This document shows positions 23,093-30,990 of a stretch of DNA of 32,309 bases, piece after piece. The stretch spans positions 1 through 32,309 of the forward strand of contig JBCDAU010000055.1 of assembly GCA_039185015.1 (NCBI GenBank), given 5' to 3'. Each line of letters begins with the position of its first letter. Within the stretch, counting starts at the first letter, position 1. The position numbers and the translations under genes were made by a program. Under the pieces are notes generated by a model. The model was not told the origin of the DNA and did not search any database. It saw only the letters and a list, made by a program, of their open reading frames with translations. This DNA is from JBCBSZ01 sp039185015. GTDB lineage: Bacteria > Actinomycetota > Acidimicrobiia > Acidimicrobiales > Poriferisodalaceae.

Positions 23093-23971
23093 CGCCGCGG
23101 TGTGGTGCTTCGCCGCGATGGCCGCGGCGATCGCGTGCGGTTCGTCCTCCTGGAGGTAGTGGCTCGCGGTGTCGAGCCGCACGACCTCGGCGTTCGGGAA
23201 GCGCTGCTCCCAGCCAGGGAGGATCGCCTTGAAGACGGGGTCCTTCGTCCCCCACACGAGGAGCATCGGCGTGTCGGCGAACTCGGCGATGATGCGCTCC
23301 TCGAGCTCGGCGAGGAACGGCGCGCTCGCTCGGATCTGCTTGGGGAACTCGGCGATGCCCGTCCGGTGGGCCGGCGTGGGCGCGACGGCGGTGTAGTGCT
23401 CGAACTCCTCGTCGGTCATCGGGCTCTCGATGGTCCGCTTCATGGCGGGATCGATGAAGAAGTTCCGTCGCTTGATCAGGCGCTGCAGCAGCCGCGAGCT
23501 CATCAGCCGGGAGAAGAACGTGATCATCCTGGTCTCGGCCGGCCACGCCCACGTGTTGCCGATCACGAGGCCGCCGATGCGGTCCGCCCGTCGCGAGGCG
23601 ACCTCGAGACCGATCGGCCCGCCCCAGTCGGCGCCCATGACGATGGCGTCGTGCAGGTCGAGGTGGTCGAAGAGCTCACCGACCGCTGCCGCGTGCTCGG
23701 CCGGGGTGTAGCCGTATCCGTCGCCGGGGTGCGCGGACAGCCCGAAGCCGGGGTAGTCCATGGCGATGCACCGGAAGCGTCCGCGGAGCTCGGTGATGAT
23801 CGTGCGGTAGAGGAAGCTCCAGTCGGGGTTCCCGTGGAACAGCACCAGGGGTCGACCCTCGCCCTCGTCGACGTAGTGGATCGGGCCGACCGAGCTCTCG
23901 AACCAGCGCGACTCGAACGGGTACAGCTTCGGATCGGGGGTGAAGTCGACGACGCCCTCAGGCCGCTCCAT
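23087..23971 (-). CDS. Haloalkane dehalogenase-like alpha/beta hydrolase
   Basis: A 294-residue alpha/beta hydrolase with the catalytic set of haloalkane dehalogenases, which convert haloalkanes to alcohol plus halide. Halide-contact Asn48 lies in HGNPDWSFLYR, nucleophile Asp115 with the adjacent halide-binding Trp116 in GADWGG, acid Asp244 in WGTKDPVF and His271 in SHYLQEDEP. The acid after strand 7 fits subfamily I/III rather than the LinB type. ATG 23971 overlaps the SRPBCC stop by 14 bases. A related hydrolase acting on another substrate cannot be excluded, since a few members of this fold lose dehalogenase activity. Confidence 0.85.
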   Translation of the reverse strand: MERPEGVVDFTPDPKLYPFESRWFESSVGPIHYVDEGEGRPLVLFHGNPDWSFLYRTIITELRGRFRCIAMDYPGFGLSAHPGDGYGYTPAEHAAAVGELFDHLDLHDAIVMGADWGGPIGLEVASRRADRIGGLVIGNTWAWPAETRMITFFSRLMSSRLLQRLIKRRNFFIDPAMKRTIESPMTDEEFEHYTAVAPTPAHRTGIAEFPKQIRASAPFLAELEERIIAEFADTPMLLVWGTKDPVFKAILPGWEQRFPNAEVVRLDTASHYLQEDEPHAIAAAIAAKHHTAAV

Positions 23972-24431
23972 TGCTGGCCTCCCGACGCTCGGCGGCAACC
24001 CGCTCGCTCTCGCGGGCGAGGTCGTCGGCCATGGCGCTCATGCCCTTCCTCATCTGCTTGTCGGTGAAGCTACGGGCGGTTCGGCCGAGCCGGTTCGGCG
24101 TGTAGCTGACGTCGAGGGTGAGGACGGTCTGGTCGCCATCTGCAGCGAGGCCGAAGTCGGCGACGGCCTCGCTCGCGGGCATCTTGAAGAGCTCGAAGAG
24201 GTGCACGGTCATCCGCTCGTCGGCGGCGAAGGCGGTGATGCGCTCGTTGACGCCGCCCATCGGGGCGAAGTCGCAGTGGCGCGTCGTGCCCTCGCCCACC
24301 GGTCCGTCGGTCGTGAGGAACGAGCGCTTCACCCCGGCGCTCCAGTCGGCGATGTTGCCGAAATCGGCGAGGACGGCGAAGACCGTCGACGAGGGCGCCT
24401 CGATGCGCCGGGTGACGGTGAACTCGGACAT
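23958..24431 (-). CDS. SRPBCC family protein (polyketide cyclase/START-like)
   Basis: A 157-residue helix-grip (SRPBCC) protein: SEFTVTRRIEAPSSTVFAVLADFGNIADWSAGVKRS is the classic N-terminal strand and helix, and VVLTLDVSYTPNRLGR-like strands with an amphipathic C-terminal helix complete the fold. It would bind a small hydrophobic ligand. AAGGAG is 6 bases before the ATG at 24431. It is first in a two-gene operon with the dehalogenase-like gene and divergent from a TetR regulator. Exact function unknown. Confidence 0.87.
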   Translation of the reverse strand: MSEFTVTRRIEAPSSTVFAVLADFGNIADWSAGVKRSFLTTDGPVGEGTTRHCDFAPMGGVNERITAFAADERMTVHLFELFKMPASEAVADFGLAADGDQTVLTLDVSYTPNRLGRTARSFTDKQMRKGMSAMADDLARESERVAAERREASNGAA

Positions 24432-24451
24432 GTCGTCTCCTTGGTCGTGGT

Positions 24452-24515
24452 GTTGTCGACCATCACGCTCAGGTTCTACACTGCGTGTTGTCGAACTGAA
24501 GGCAGGTTAGACAAC
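24452..24515. promoter_or_regulatory. Three operator half-sites GTTGTC-N-AAC for the divergent TetR
   Basis: GTTGTCGAC occurs at 24452-24460, GTTGTCGAAC at 24487-24496 and its near complement GTTAGACAAC at 24506-24515. The last two form an inverted repeat with 10-base arms and one mismatch around a 9-base spacer, ending two bases before the TetR ATG. Good candidate operators. Confidence 0.6.
24453..24482 (+). promoter_or_regulatory. Candidate promoter of the TetR gene
   Basis: TTGTCG (24453-24458) and TACACT (24477-24482) with an 18-base spacer. The first half-site overlaps the -35, and the second lies over the predicted transcription start, which suits autorepression. Confidence 0.5.
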
Positions 24516-24517
24516 GC

Positions 24518-25129
24518 ATGGTGCAGAACACAACCCCCTCGACGAAGAACCGTGGCGGCCGGCCGCCCGAGTTCGATCGCAACGCGGTGCTGACGTCCGC
24601 CGTGTTCGCCTTCTGGATCGGCGGGTTCAAGGCCACGACGGTCGGCGACCTCGAGGCGGCGACCGGGCTGGACCGGTCCTCGCTGTACAAGAGCTTCGGG
24701 GGCAAGGACGGCCTCTACGAGGCTGCTGCCGACGTCTACATCGCGATGGCGAGCGACCAGCTGTTCTCGTCGCTCCACGAGGGCACCGGCGGCATCGAGG
24801 ACATCCTCACCTTCATCGACACCCTCAGCGGCAGCTACCGAGCCGGGCAACCGCGCGGGTGCTACATCGTCAACGACATGGGCTCGGTCGAGCCCTACGC
24901 CGCGACCCACCGCTATCTCGAGATCCTCCAGACCGGCTTCCGCGCCGCCTTCCGGCGGGCGGTCGCCGCCGGCCAGGTCGAGGAGGAGGTCGTCGACCAG
25001 CGCGCCGAGCTGCTCACCGCCGCCTTCGTCGGCATCAACCTCACCCACCGCAACATGGCCGATGCCGAGGTCGCGCATCGCATGATCGACGGCGTGCGCG
25101 CGGAAGTGGCGGGCTGGCTGGCCGGCTGA
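24518..25129 (+). CDS. TetR/AcrR family transcriptional regulator
   Basis: A 203-residue TetR protein. The HTH domain reads RNAVLTSAVFAFWIGGFKATTVGDLEAATGLDRSSLYKSFGGKDGLY, the layout of the AcrR/NemR-like group with the SLYKSFGGKDGLY recognition turn. The C-terminal domain contains SYRAGQPRGCYIVND, where one Cys precedes the loop as in several actinobacterial members. ATG 24518 follows three operator-like half-sites. It is divergent from the SRPBCC and dehalogenase-like operon and likely represses it and itself. Its stop codon lies in a hairpin shared with the convergent oxidoreductase gene. Confidence 0.92.
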   Translation: MVQNTTPSTKNRGGRPPEFDRNAVLTSAVFAFWIGGFKATTVGDLEAATGLDRSSLYKSFGGKDGLYEAAADVYIAMASDQLFSSLHEGTGGIEDILTFIDTLSGSYRAGQPRGCYIVNDMGSVEPYAATHRYLEILQTGFRAAFRRAVAAGQVEEEVVDQRAELLTAAFVGINLTHRNMADAEVAHRMIDGVRAEVAGWLAG

Positions 25130-25145
25130 CGCAAGATCAGCCGGC
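25121..25145. terminator. Bidirectional hairpin over the stop codons of TetR and FdhF/YdeP genes
   Basis: GCCGGCTGA (25121-25129) and TCAGCCGGC (25137-25145) are perfect 9-base complements around the loop CGCAAGA. The arms carry the TGA stops of both convergent genes, so the loop is the entire 7-base intergenic space. No U-tract, but the stem is stable. Confidence 0.6.
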
Positions 25146-27434
25146 TGACGGTCGGACCTCGATCTCGACCGCCTTGGAGGTCGGCGTGCCCGACTGCTCG
25201 GCCACGGACCCGACGGGAACGAGCGCGTTCGCCTCGGGGAAGTAGGCCATCGCCGATCCCCTCGGCGTGTCGAACGGGATGGCGACGAAGCGCTCGGCCG
25301 TCCGCTCCTCGACGGCGCCGTCGACAGGCCAGTACGAGGTGAGGTCCACGGACTGGAGCGCTTCGATCCGGCGGTCCGCCATGTCCTGAGCGTTCAGGTA
25401 GATCACCCGCCGTTGACCCCGCACGCCCCGGTACCGGTCGTCGAGCCCATAGATCGTGGTGTTGAACTGATCATGGCTCCGGCTCGTCTGGAGGACGAGT
25501 CGGGTCGGCTCGCTCGGCTCGAAGCGAGACAGCGAGGCCGAGCTGAAGTTCGCCCGTTCGGTCGGCGTCTTCCACACCCGGTCCTTGGCCGCGTTGGGGA
25601 GGTAGAAGCCGCCGTCGACCTGGGCCCGTTCGTCGTAGTCGTCGAAACCCGGCACGACCCGCTGGATCAGCGCCCTGATGCGTCGGTAGTCGGCGGCGAG
25701 GACGTCCCAGTCGATCGTGGCGGTGCCGCCGACCGTCGCCTTCGCGATCCCGGCGATGATCGCCACCTCGGATCGGAGGTGCGGCGAGGCCGGGTCGAGG
25801 GTGCCGGTCGAGCTCTGGACGATGCCCATCGAGTTCTCGGAGGTGACGAACTGCGGCCCGCTCGCCCGCTCGTCGCGCTCGCTGCGCCCGAGGCACGGGA
25901 GGATCAGCGCCCGCCGCCCGGGCACGAGGTGGGAGCGGTTGAGCTTGGTCGACACGTGCACGGTGAGGGCGCAGTTGCGCAGAGCCCGTGCGGTGAGGTC
26001 GGTGTCGGGCGTGGCCTGAGCGAAGTTGCCGCCGAGGCCGACGAAGACCTTCCCGGGCTCGTCGTGCATGGCGACGATGGCGTCGACCGTGTCGTGGCCT
26101 GGTGCCCGTGGCGACGAGAACGCGAACACCTCGTCGAGCCGATCGTGGAACCAGGCCGGCATCCGCTCGTAGATGCCCATCGTCCGATCGCCCTGCACGT
26201 TCGAGTGGCCCCGCACCGGGCACAGTCCGGCCCCGGGTCGACCGAGCGCTCCGAGCAGCAGATGGACGTTGGTCAGCTCACGGATGGTGTCGACGGCATT
26301 GCGGTGCTGGGTGAGACCCATCGCCCAGCACGTGATCAGGCGCCGGTCCTTCGCCGTGACGGTCTCGGCGAGCTGCTCGATCTCGGCCTGGGGCACCCCG
26401 GCCATCGCCTCGATGTCGGACCACGGGGTGGCCTCGACGAGCGCGAGGTACTCGTCGGCGCCGGCGGTGTGATCGGCGACGAAGTCGGCGTCGACGGCGT
26501 CGAGCCCGATGATCGCCTTGGCCAGGCCACGGAACAGCGCCATGTCGCCGTTGATGGCCACCTGGAAGTACTGCGTCGCGAGGTCGGTCGCTCGGCCGAG
26601 CAGTCCCTTCGCCTTCTGTGGGTGGGCGAAGCCGAGGAGGCCCGCCTCCTTGAGCGGGTTGACGGCGACGACGGTGGCCCCTCGGTCGACCGCGACCTCC
26701 AGCGCCGAGAGCATCCTCGGGTGGTTGGTGCCGGGGTTCTGGCCGACGCAGATGATCGTGTCGGCCTCGTGGATGTCGTCGAGGGTGACCGTGCCCTTGC
26801 CGATGCCGATCGCCTGCCCGAGGGCGGTGCCCGACGACTCGTGACACATGTTCGAGCAGTCGGGGAGGTTGTTCGTGCCGAAGGTGCGCACGAAGAGCTG
26901 GTAGAGGAAGGCCGCCTCGTTCGACGCCCGGCCCGACGTGTAGAAGATCGCGTCGTGCGGGCTCGGCAGCGTCTGGAGCTCCTCGGCGATGATCGCGAAC
27001 GCCTCGTCCCACGAGACCGGTCGGTAGTGGTCGGCGCCGACGTCCAGGAGCATCGGCTCGGCGAGGCGACCCTGCTGGTCGTGCCAGTGGTCGGACTCGG
27101 CGGCCAGCTCGGCGACGCTGTGCTCTGCGAAGAACTCCCCCCCGATCGTGCGCTTCATCACCTCGGAGGCGACGGCCTTGGCGCCGTTCTCGCAGAACTC
27201 GGCGAACGAGCGGTGCTCGTCCGGGTCGGGCCACGCGCACGAGGGGCAGTCGAACCCATCGGGTTGGTTGAGCAGCTTCAGTGCCTTGGTGCCGCGCACC
27301 GGCCCGGTGTCGCGGAGCACGTGGCGCACGGTCGACACGACGGCCGGCAGCCCGCTGGCCCACTGCTTCGGCGAGTCGACGCGCGGTTCGGCCTCGTCGG
27401 TGGGCGGTCGGTCGTCGCGCTCCGTGCCGGCCAT
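25137..27434 (-). CDS. FdhF/YdeP family molybdopterin oxidoreductase
   Basis: A 765-residue molybdopterin-dependent enzyme of the FdhF/YdeP (formate-dehydrogenase-like) group. The N-terminal signature is DGFDCPSCAWPDP with Cys63 and Cys66, then EFCENGAKAV with Cys81, the diverged cluster region of YdeP-like proteins. The MopB core follows: PVSWDEAFAIIAEEL, CVGQNPGTNHPRMLSALE, and a C-terminal dinucleotide-binding domain with FNTTIYGLDDRYRG. ATG 27434 (MAGTERDD) is chosen over an in-frame ATG at 27503, whose extra 23 residues overlap the divergent gene's leader. E. coli YdeP is linked to acid resistance, but the reaction here is unknown. No FdhD or cofactor genes are in the window. Confidence 0.92.
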   Translation of the reverse strand: MAGTERDDRPPTDEAEPRVDSPKQWASGLPAVVSTVRHVLRDTGPVRGTKALKLLNQPDGFDCPSCAWPDPDEHRSFAEFCENGAKAVASEVMKRTIGGEFFAEHSVAELAAESDHWHDQQGRLAEPMLLDVGADHYRPVSWDEAFAIIAEELQTLPSPHDAIFYTSGRASNEAAFLYQLFVRTFGTNNLPDCSNMCHESSGTALGQAIGIGKGTVTLDDIHEADTIICVGQNPGTNHPRMLSALEVAVDRGATVVAVNPLKEAGLLGFAHPQKAKGLLGRATDLATQYFQVAINGDMALFRGLAKAIIGLDAVDADFVADHTAGADEYLALVEATPWSDIEAMAGVPQAEIEQLAETVTAKDRRLITCWAMGLTQHRNAVDTIRELTNVHLLLGALGRPGAGLCPVRGHSNVQGDRTMGIYERMPAWFHDRLDEVFAFSSPRAPGHDTVDAIVAMHDEPGKVFVGLGGNFAQATPDTDLTARALRNCALTVHVSTKLNRSHLVPGRRALILPCLGRSERDERASGPQFVTSENSMGIVQSSTGTLDPASPHLRSEVAIIAGIAKATVGGTATIDWDVLAADYRRIRALIQRVVPGFDDYDERAQVDGGFYLPNAAKDRVWKTPTERANFSSASLSRFEPSEPTRLVLQTSRSHDQFNTTIYGLDDRYRGVRGQRRVIYLNAQDMADRRIEALQSVDLTSYWPVDGAVEERTAERFVAIPFDTPRGSAMAYFPEANALVPVGSVAEQSGTPTSKAVEIEVRPSAG

Positions 27435-27513
27435 GGCGATCGACGTTAGACCGGCGCGGTCGGCGACGAGCAGGCGGTCGTCACCGGTCGAGCGGAGCGG
27501 CAAGACTCACGGC

Positions 27514-28149
27514 GTGAGCCTCATCTCGTACCGCATCGAACGCGGCGGCGTCGACCGCCTCCTCTTCCTCATGCACGGCTACACCGCCGAGCAGCACCAC
27601 TTGGCGAGCTACGTGCCGCTCGTCGACCCGGACGAGCGGTTCACGGCCATCGCCCCCCGGGGGCCGTACACGATGCCCGACGGTGACGGCGCGGGATGGT
27701 GGGACATCGACCTCCAGACCTTCGAGCACAACTGGTCGCAGTTCGCCGACTCGCTCGACACGCTCGAGGCGTTCATCGCCACCGAGGCCGAGGCGGCAGG
27801 CGTGCCGCTGGAGCGCTGCATCGTCGGCGGCTTCAGCCAGGGCGGCTTCCTCGCCCTCGCCCTCGCCGGCAAGCAGGGCGCGCCCCGCTACGCCGGGGTC
27901 TGGGCGATCTGCTGCGGCGTGCCGCAGGCCCCCGACGTCACCGTCGACCTGTCGAAGGGCGACGGCCGTCCCGTCCTGTTCCAGTGGGGGACCAAGGACA
28001 TCGTCATCGGCCCCGACGCGCCGCTCGAGCTGATCAGCACCCTCGAGGCTGGCGGCTGGGACCTCAGCCACCACAGCTACGAGATGGCCCACAGCCAGAC
28101 GATCGAGATGATGATCGACGCCCGCTCCTGGCTCGCCGGAGTGCTCTGA
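27514..28149 (+). CDS. Carboxylesterase/phospholipase-like alpha/beta hydrolase
   Basis: A 211-residue small alpha/beta hydrolase like bacterial carboxylesterases of the acyl-protein-thioesterase group. The N-terminal LLFLMHGYTAEQHH gives the oxyanion HG pair (21-22). The nucleophile motif is GFSQGG with Ser108, the acid is Asp162 in WGTKDIVIG, and His193 sits in EMAHSQT. GTG 27514 starts SLISYRIERGG; there is little SD. Divergent from the FdhF/YdeP gene (79 bases between starts). It converges with a siderophore-binding gene 78 bases away; hydrolysis of siderophore esters is conceivable but unsupported. Confidence 0.88.
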   Translation: MSLISYRIERGGVDRLLFLMHGYTAEQHHLASYVPLVDPDERFTAIAPRGPYTMPDGDGAGWWDIDLQTFEHNWSQFADSLDTLEAFIATEAEAAGVPLERCIVGGFSQGGFLALALAGKQGAPRYAGVWAICCGVPQAPDVTVDLSKGDGRPVLFQWGTKDIVIGPDAPLELISTLEAGGWDLSHHSYEMAHSQTIEMMIDARSWLAGVL

Positions 28150-28162
28150 CTCCGCCCCGAGA

Positions 28163-28179
28163 GGGGACCCCGGGTCCCC
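28163..28179. terminator. Strong GC palindrome between convergent genes
   Basis: GGGGACCC-C-GGGTCCCC is an exact inverted repeat (8-base arms). RNA from either strand would form about a 7-pair stem. It sits 13 bases after the esterase stop and 49 bases before the stop of the siderophore-binding gene. No U-tract. Confidence 0.5.
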
Positions 28180-28227
28180 CGCCCGACGCTCCTGCGGCCC
28201 GGTCGTGTTGGCCGACGGAGCTGATGC

Positions 28228-29352
28228 TCAGCCCAGCGCCGCCTCGACCAGAGGCACCATCTGCTCCAGAGCGAAGACCGCTGACATGGTCGAGTTGAGC
28301 GAGTAGGCGTTCGAGAGGTCGCCTCCCACCACGATCGAACGGCCGTCCCCGACGGCCGGGACGGCCTGCCAGAGCGGGTCGTTCTCGATGTCGCTGACCT
28401 CGAAGCCGATCGGGAACGCGACGATCAGCTCGGCATCGAACACGCCGATGTTCTCGGGCGAGACGGTCGCGAAGAAGCCCCCATCGGGCTCGAGCTCGGC
28501 GATCGACGGGTTCTGGACGAAGCCCAGCTCGCGGAAGAAGTCGAGTCGGCCCTCACCCTCGACGTAGCCGCCCCAGACGTCGCCGAAGCGCGTTGCCACC
28601 GAGACGGTGCGCCCGTCCCAGTCCGGATGGGCATCTCGCACGGCGGTGAACTCGGCGTCGACCTCGTCGAGGAGCTGCTGGCCCTCGGCAGCGAGTCCGA
28701 GCGCCTCGGAGATCAGGGTGACCTGCTGCTCCTGGGTGGTGAGGAACGCCTCACCACCTTCGGGGATGCCGATCGTCGGAGCGATCTGGGTGAGCAGCTC
28801 GTGGTCCGCGGGGTCGCCGCCGTCGCGCACGTTCAGGATCAGGTCCGGCTCCAGGGCGGCGATCGCCTCGAAGTTCAGCTCGGCGGTGTCGAGGATCTCC
28901 GGCGACTCGTCGTAGAGGCCGGCGGCCCAGGGGCCGACGCCGTCCCCGCCGAAGCCGAGCCAGTCGCGGGCGCCGACTGGTTGCACGCCGAGCGCGAGCG
29001 CGGTCTCGGCGTCGCCCCATCCGAGGGCGACGACCCGTTCCGGGGCCGTCTCGACGACGACGTCGCCGAACGCGGTCGAGACCGTGACCGGGAAGGCGCC
29101 GGCCGCGTCGTCGTCGGTTGCACCATCGTCGTCGCCCGCCGCGTCGCCGGCCGATCCGTCATCGGTCGCCTGGGTCGCGTCGGTCGCGTCGGTCGCCTCG
29201 GTGGTTGCGGCGGGTTCGCTGGTCGTCGACTCGGCGCCGGTCTCGGCAGCGGTGGACGCCGGCGGATCGGCGTCGTCGCTGTCGCCGCAGGCGGCGAGGA
29301 GGCACATCGCCGCGAGCAGCGCAGCGAGGCGTCGGAGGAAGGGGGAGTGCAT
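28228..29352 (-). CDS. Siderophore/iron-complex ABC transporter substrate-binding lipoprotein
   Basis: A 374-residue FecB-like binding lipoprotein. The signal ends LLAAC (Cys22), then a long Thr/Ala/Asp-rich linker to about residue 85. The binding domain starts VVVETAPERVVALGWGDAETALALGVQPVGARDW, the pattern of FepB/IrtA-type siderophore binders (LGWGDAETALALG). It contains LEPDLILNVRDGG and LLTQIAPTIGI, and ends PLVEAALG. No ABC partner genes adjoin it. A DtxR-like box lies 84-97 bases upstream of the ATG (29352). A convergent esterase ends 78 bases away. Confidence 0.93.
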   Translation of the reverse strand: MHSPFLRRLAALLAAMCLLAACGDSDDADPPASTAAETGAESTTSEPAATTEATDATDATQATDDGSAGDAAGDDDGATDDDAAGAFPVTVSTAFGDVVVETAPERVVALGWGDAETALALGVQPVGARDWLGFGGDGVGPWAAGLYDESPEILDTAELNFEAIAALEPDLILNVRDGGDPADHELLTQIAPTIGIPEGGEAFLTTQEQQVTLISEALGLAAEGQQLLDEVDAEFTAVRDAHPDWDGRTVSVATRFGDVWGGYVEGEGRLDFFRELGFVQNPSIAELEPDGGFFATVSPENIGVFDAELIVAFPIGFEVSDIENDPLWQAVPAVGDGRSIVVGGDLSNAYSLNSTMSAVFALEQMVPLVEAALG

Positions 29353-29435
29353 GGAGGCGACCTCGGTCAGATGACACGGACCGCGAAACCATACCCTGAG
29401 TATCTAATTCTGGCGAGGGGCGCCGAATCGTCAGC

Positions 29436-29449
29436 GTTAGGGCAACCTT
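29436..29449 (-). promoter_or_regulatory. DtxR/IdeR-like iron box candidate upstream of the binding-protein gene
   Basis: On the minus strand AAGGTTGCCCTAAC keeps AGGTT-N2-CCTAAC, the core of the IdeR box TTAGGTTAGCCTAACCTAA. The outer bases do not match, so 11 of 19 positions agree by my count. It lies 84-97 bases before the ATG at 29352. An ACCTT...AAGGT inverted repeat overlaps it (29445-29460). Confidence 0.45.
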
Positions 29450-29471
29450 CGGGGTAAGGTACCATCGATAC

Positions 29472-30146
29472 TCACGGAATCTCTGTCCCTCCGGGGGTCT
29501 GGTCGACGATCCGGCACAGCGCGATCGCCGCGTTGACGAAGACCGCGGTGGAGCGCTCCGACGGGTTGTTGAACGCTCGTTGCGACAGGCCCTGCATGAG
29601 CGCGGCGAACGCTCCGGCGAAGACGTCTGCGCCCGTCCTGGTGACGATCGCTCCCGATGGCGCCGTGCGGTCCTCGAAGATGTCGGACAACTCGGTGACG
29701 TGCAGGGTCATCCGCTCCGCCTGCGCGTCGAAGAGCTCGGGATCGCGCAGCGTCAGGGACGCGACCTCGAGCGCGAAGGCGTGTGCCGACAGCGGGACCC
29801 GGAGCCCGCTCAGTCGGGCCCACTCCGCTGCGATCGTCGCCGCCTGGTCCTCGAGGTCGAGCGACCGATCGACGAACTCGTCCAGTGCCGGCCAGCCGAC
29901 GTCGACCGCCCCGGCCTCGATCAGCGCGCCCAGCAGCTGGCCCTTGCCGCCGAAGATGGAGTAGATCGCACCCTTCGTGAGCCCGACGCGCTCGGCCACG
30001 GCGTCGAGCAAGGTGTCGCGGTAGCCGTCTCGGATCATCAGCTCGCGGGCGGCCTCGATCAGGGCGGCTCGGTTGTGGGCCTTCTTCGCCGCGCGCTTGC
30101 CGGTCGGTGCGGTGTCGACCGGCTGCGCTCCGGCGGGCTGTTCCAC
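29472..30146 (-). CDS. TetR family transcriptional regulator
   Basis: A 224-residue TetR protein. The HTH portion reads NRAALIEAARELMIRDGYRDTLLDAVAERVGLTKGAIYSIFGGKGQL, with the KGAIYSIF recognition turn of the AcrR-like group. The N-terminus has a Lys/Arg-rich basic arm (GKRAAKKAHNR). The C-terminal domain matches TetR_C forms in RVPLSAHAFALEVASLTLRDPELFDAQ. Start GTG 30146. Divergent from the thioesterase-like gene (64 bases between starts), which it may control. Its stop lies about 120 bases before the binding-protein ATG on the same strand. Confidence 0.9.
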   Translation of the reverse strand: MEQPAGAQPVDTAPTGKRAAKKAHNRAALIEAARELMIRDGYRDTLLDAVAERVGLTKGAIYSIFGGKGQLLGALIEAGAVDVGWPALDEFVDRSLDLEDQAATIAAEWARLSGLRVPLSAHAFALEVASLTLRDPELFDAQAERMTLHVTELSDIFEDRTAPSGAIVTRTGADVFAGAFAALMQGLSQRAFNNPSERSTAVFVNAAIALCRIVDQTPGGTEIP

Positions 30147-30210
30147 GGGCGACGACCCTAGCGCCGGGCACCCGACCGTCTGGCGGTGCTCTGGCTGCTA
30201 CAAGGGTCGC

Positions 30211-30990
30211 GTGACCGAGCCGTACTTCGACCTGACCGACGAGGGCCTCGCTCCGAGGCCTCATGCGCACGCCCCCTGGGGTGAGGACATGCAGCACGGC
30301 CGGCTGCTCGGTGGGCTCGCCGCCCGGGCGCTGGAGGCCGAGCTGGGCTCCCCTGGGTGGCGGTGTGGCCGGCTGACCGTCGACCTGTTCCGCCCGGCGG
30401 CGATGGTCCCGGTGGAGATCGAGGTGCGGTCGGTGCGGGATGGTCGTCGCATCCGCGTCGCCGATGCGCTGCTGCGGGCCGGCGGGCACGACGTCGTGCG
30501 GGCGACCGCTGTGTTCCTGGCCGAGAGCGAGGAGCCGCCGGGCGAGATCTGGCGGCCGACGATGGAGCCGTGGCCGGACCCCGAGGCGATGGAAGGGCCG
30601 GTCGAGGAGGGAGCGCCTGGCCAGCCGGCCTGGCTGTTCAAGCTCGTGCGGGGTGGCTTCGAGACGCGTGAGCAGTCCCGGGTCTGGAGCAACGAGACCG
30701 CCCAGCTCGTCGCCGGCGAGGAGGTGTCGCCGTTTGTGCGCGCCGCGCTCTCGGGTGACGTGGCCTGCCCGCTCGCGAACGCCAGCGATGAAGGGCTCTT
30801 CTACATCAACGCCGACTACACGATGCTGATCGGCCGGTACCCCGTCGGTCCGTGGATCGGCCTCGAGGTCAACCAGCAGCTCCAAGCTGACGGCGTGTCG
30901 ATGGGGTCGTCGACCCTCGTCGATCGCGACGGCCCGTTCGCGACCAGTGGCGGAGCGTCGCTCGCTCGACCACCGCTCACCGCTCCCTGA
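30211..30990 (+). CDS. Acyl-CoA thioesterase-like (double hotdog) protein
   Basis: A 259-residue protein with the double-hotdog thioesterase layout (TesB-like): HGRLLGGLAARALEAEL is the first hotdog's central helix, CGRLTVDLFRPAAMVPVEIEVRSVRDGRRIRVADALL its sheet, and the second repeat includes VGPWIGLEVNQQLQADGVSMGSSTLVD. The Asp/Thr/Gln triad of TesB is hard to place, so activity is inferred by fold only. GTG 30211 follows a weak SD. Divergent from a TetR gene. It converges with another TetR gene, 12 bases apart, with a short shared hairpin. Confidence 0.8.
   Translation: MTEPYFDLTDEGLAPRPHAHAPWGEDMQHGRLLGGLAARALEAELGSPGWRCGRLTVDLFRPAAMVPVEIEVRSVRDGRRIRVADALLRAGGHDVVRATAVFLAESEEPPGEIWRPTMEPWPDPEAMEGPVEEGAPGQPAWLFKLVRGGFETREQSRVWSNETAQLVAGEEVSPFVRAALSGDVACPLANASDEGLFYINADYTMLIGRYPVGPWIGLEVNQQLQADGVSMGSSTLVDRDGPFATSGGASLARPPLTAP

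Noticed and set aside
25413..27449. A 678-codon open frame opposite the FdhF/YdeP gene
   Set aside because: It is antisense to a clearly recognisable molybdopterin oxidoreductase, and its translation is Arg/Glu/Val-rich with no family motif, which is usual for shadows in GC-rich DNA.
30153..30209. CGACCCT/AGGGTCG inverted repeat between TetR and the thioesterase gene
   Set aside because: Arms are 7 bases but 43 bases apart and overlap ordinary coding-start context, so no operator claim is justified.
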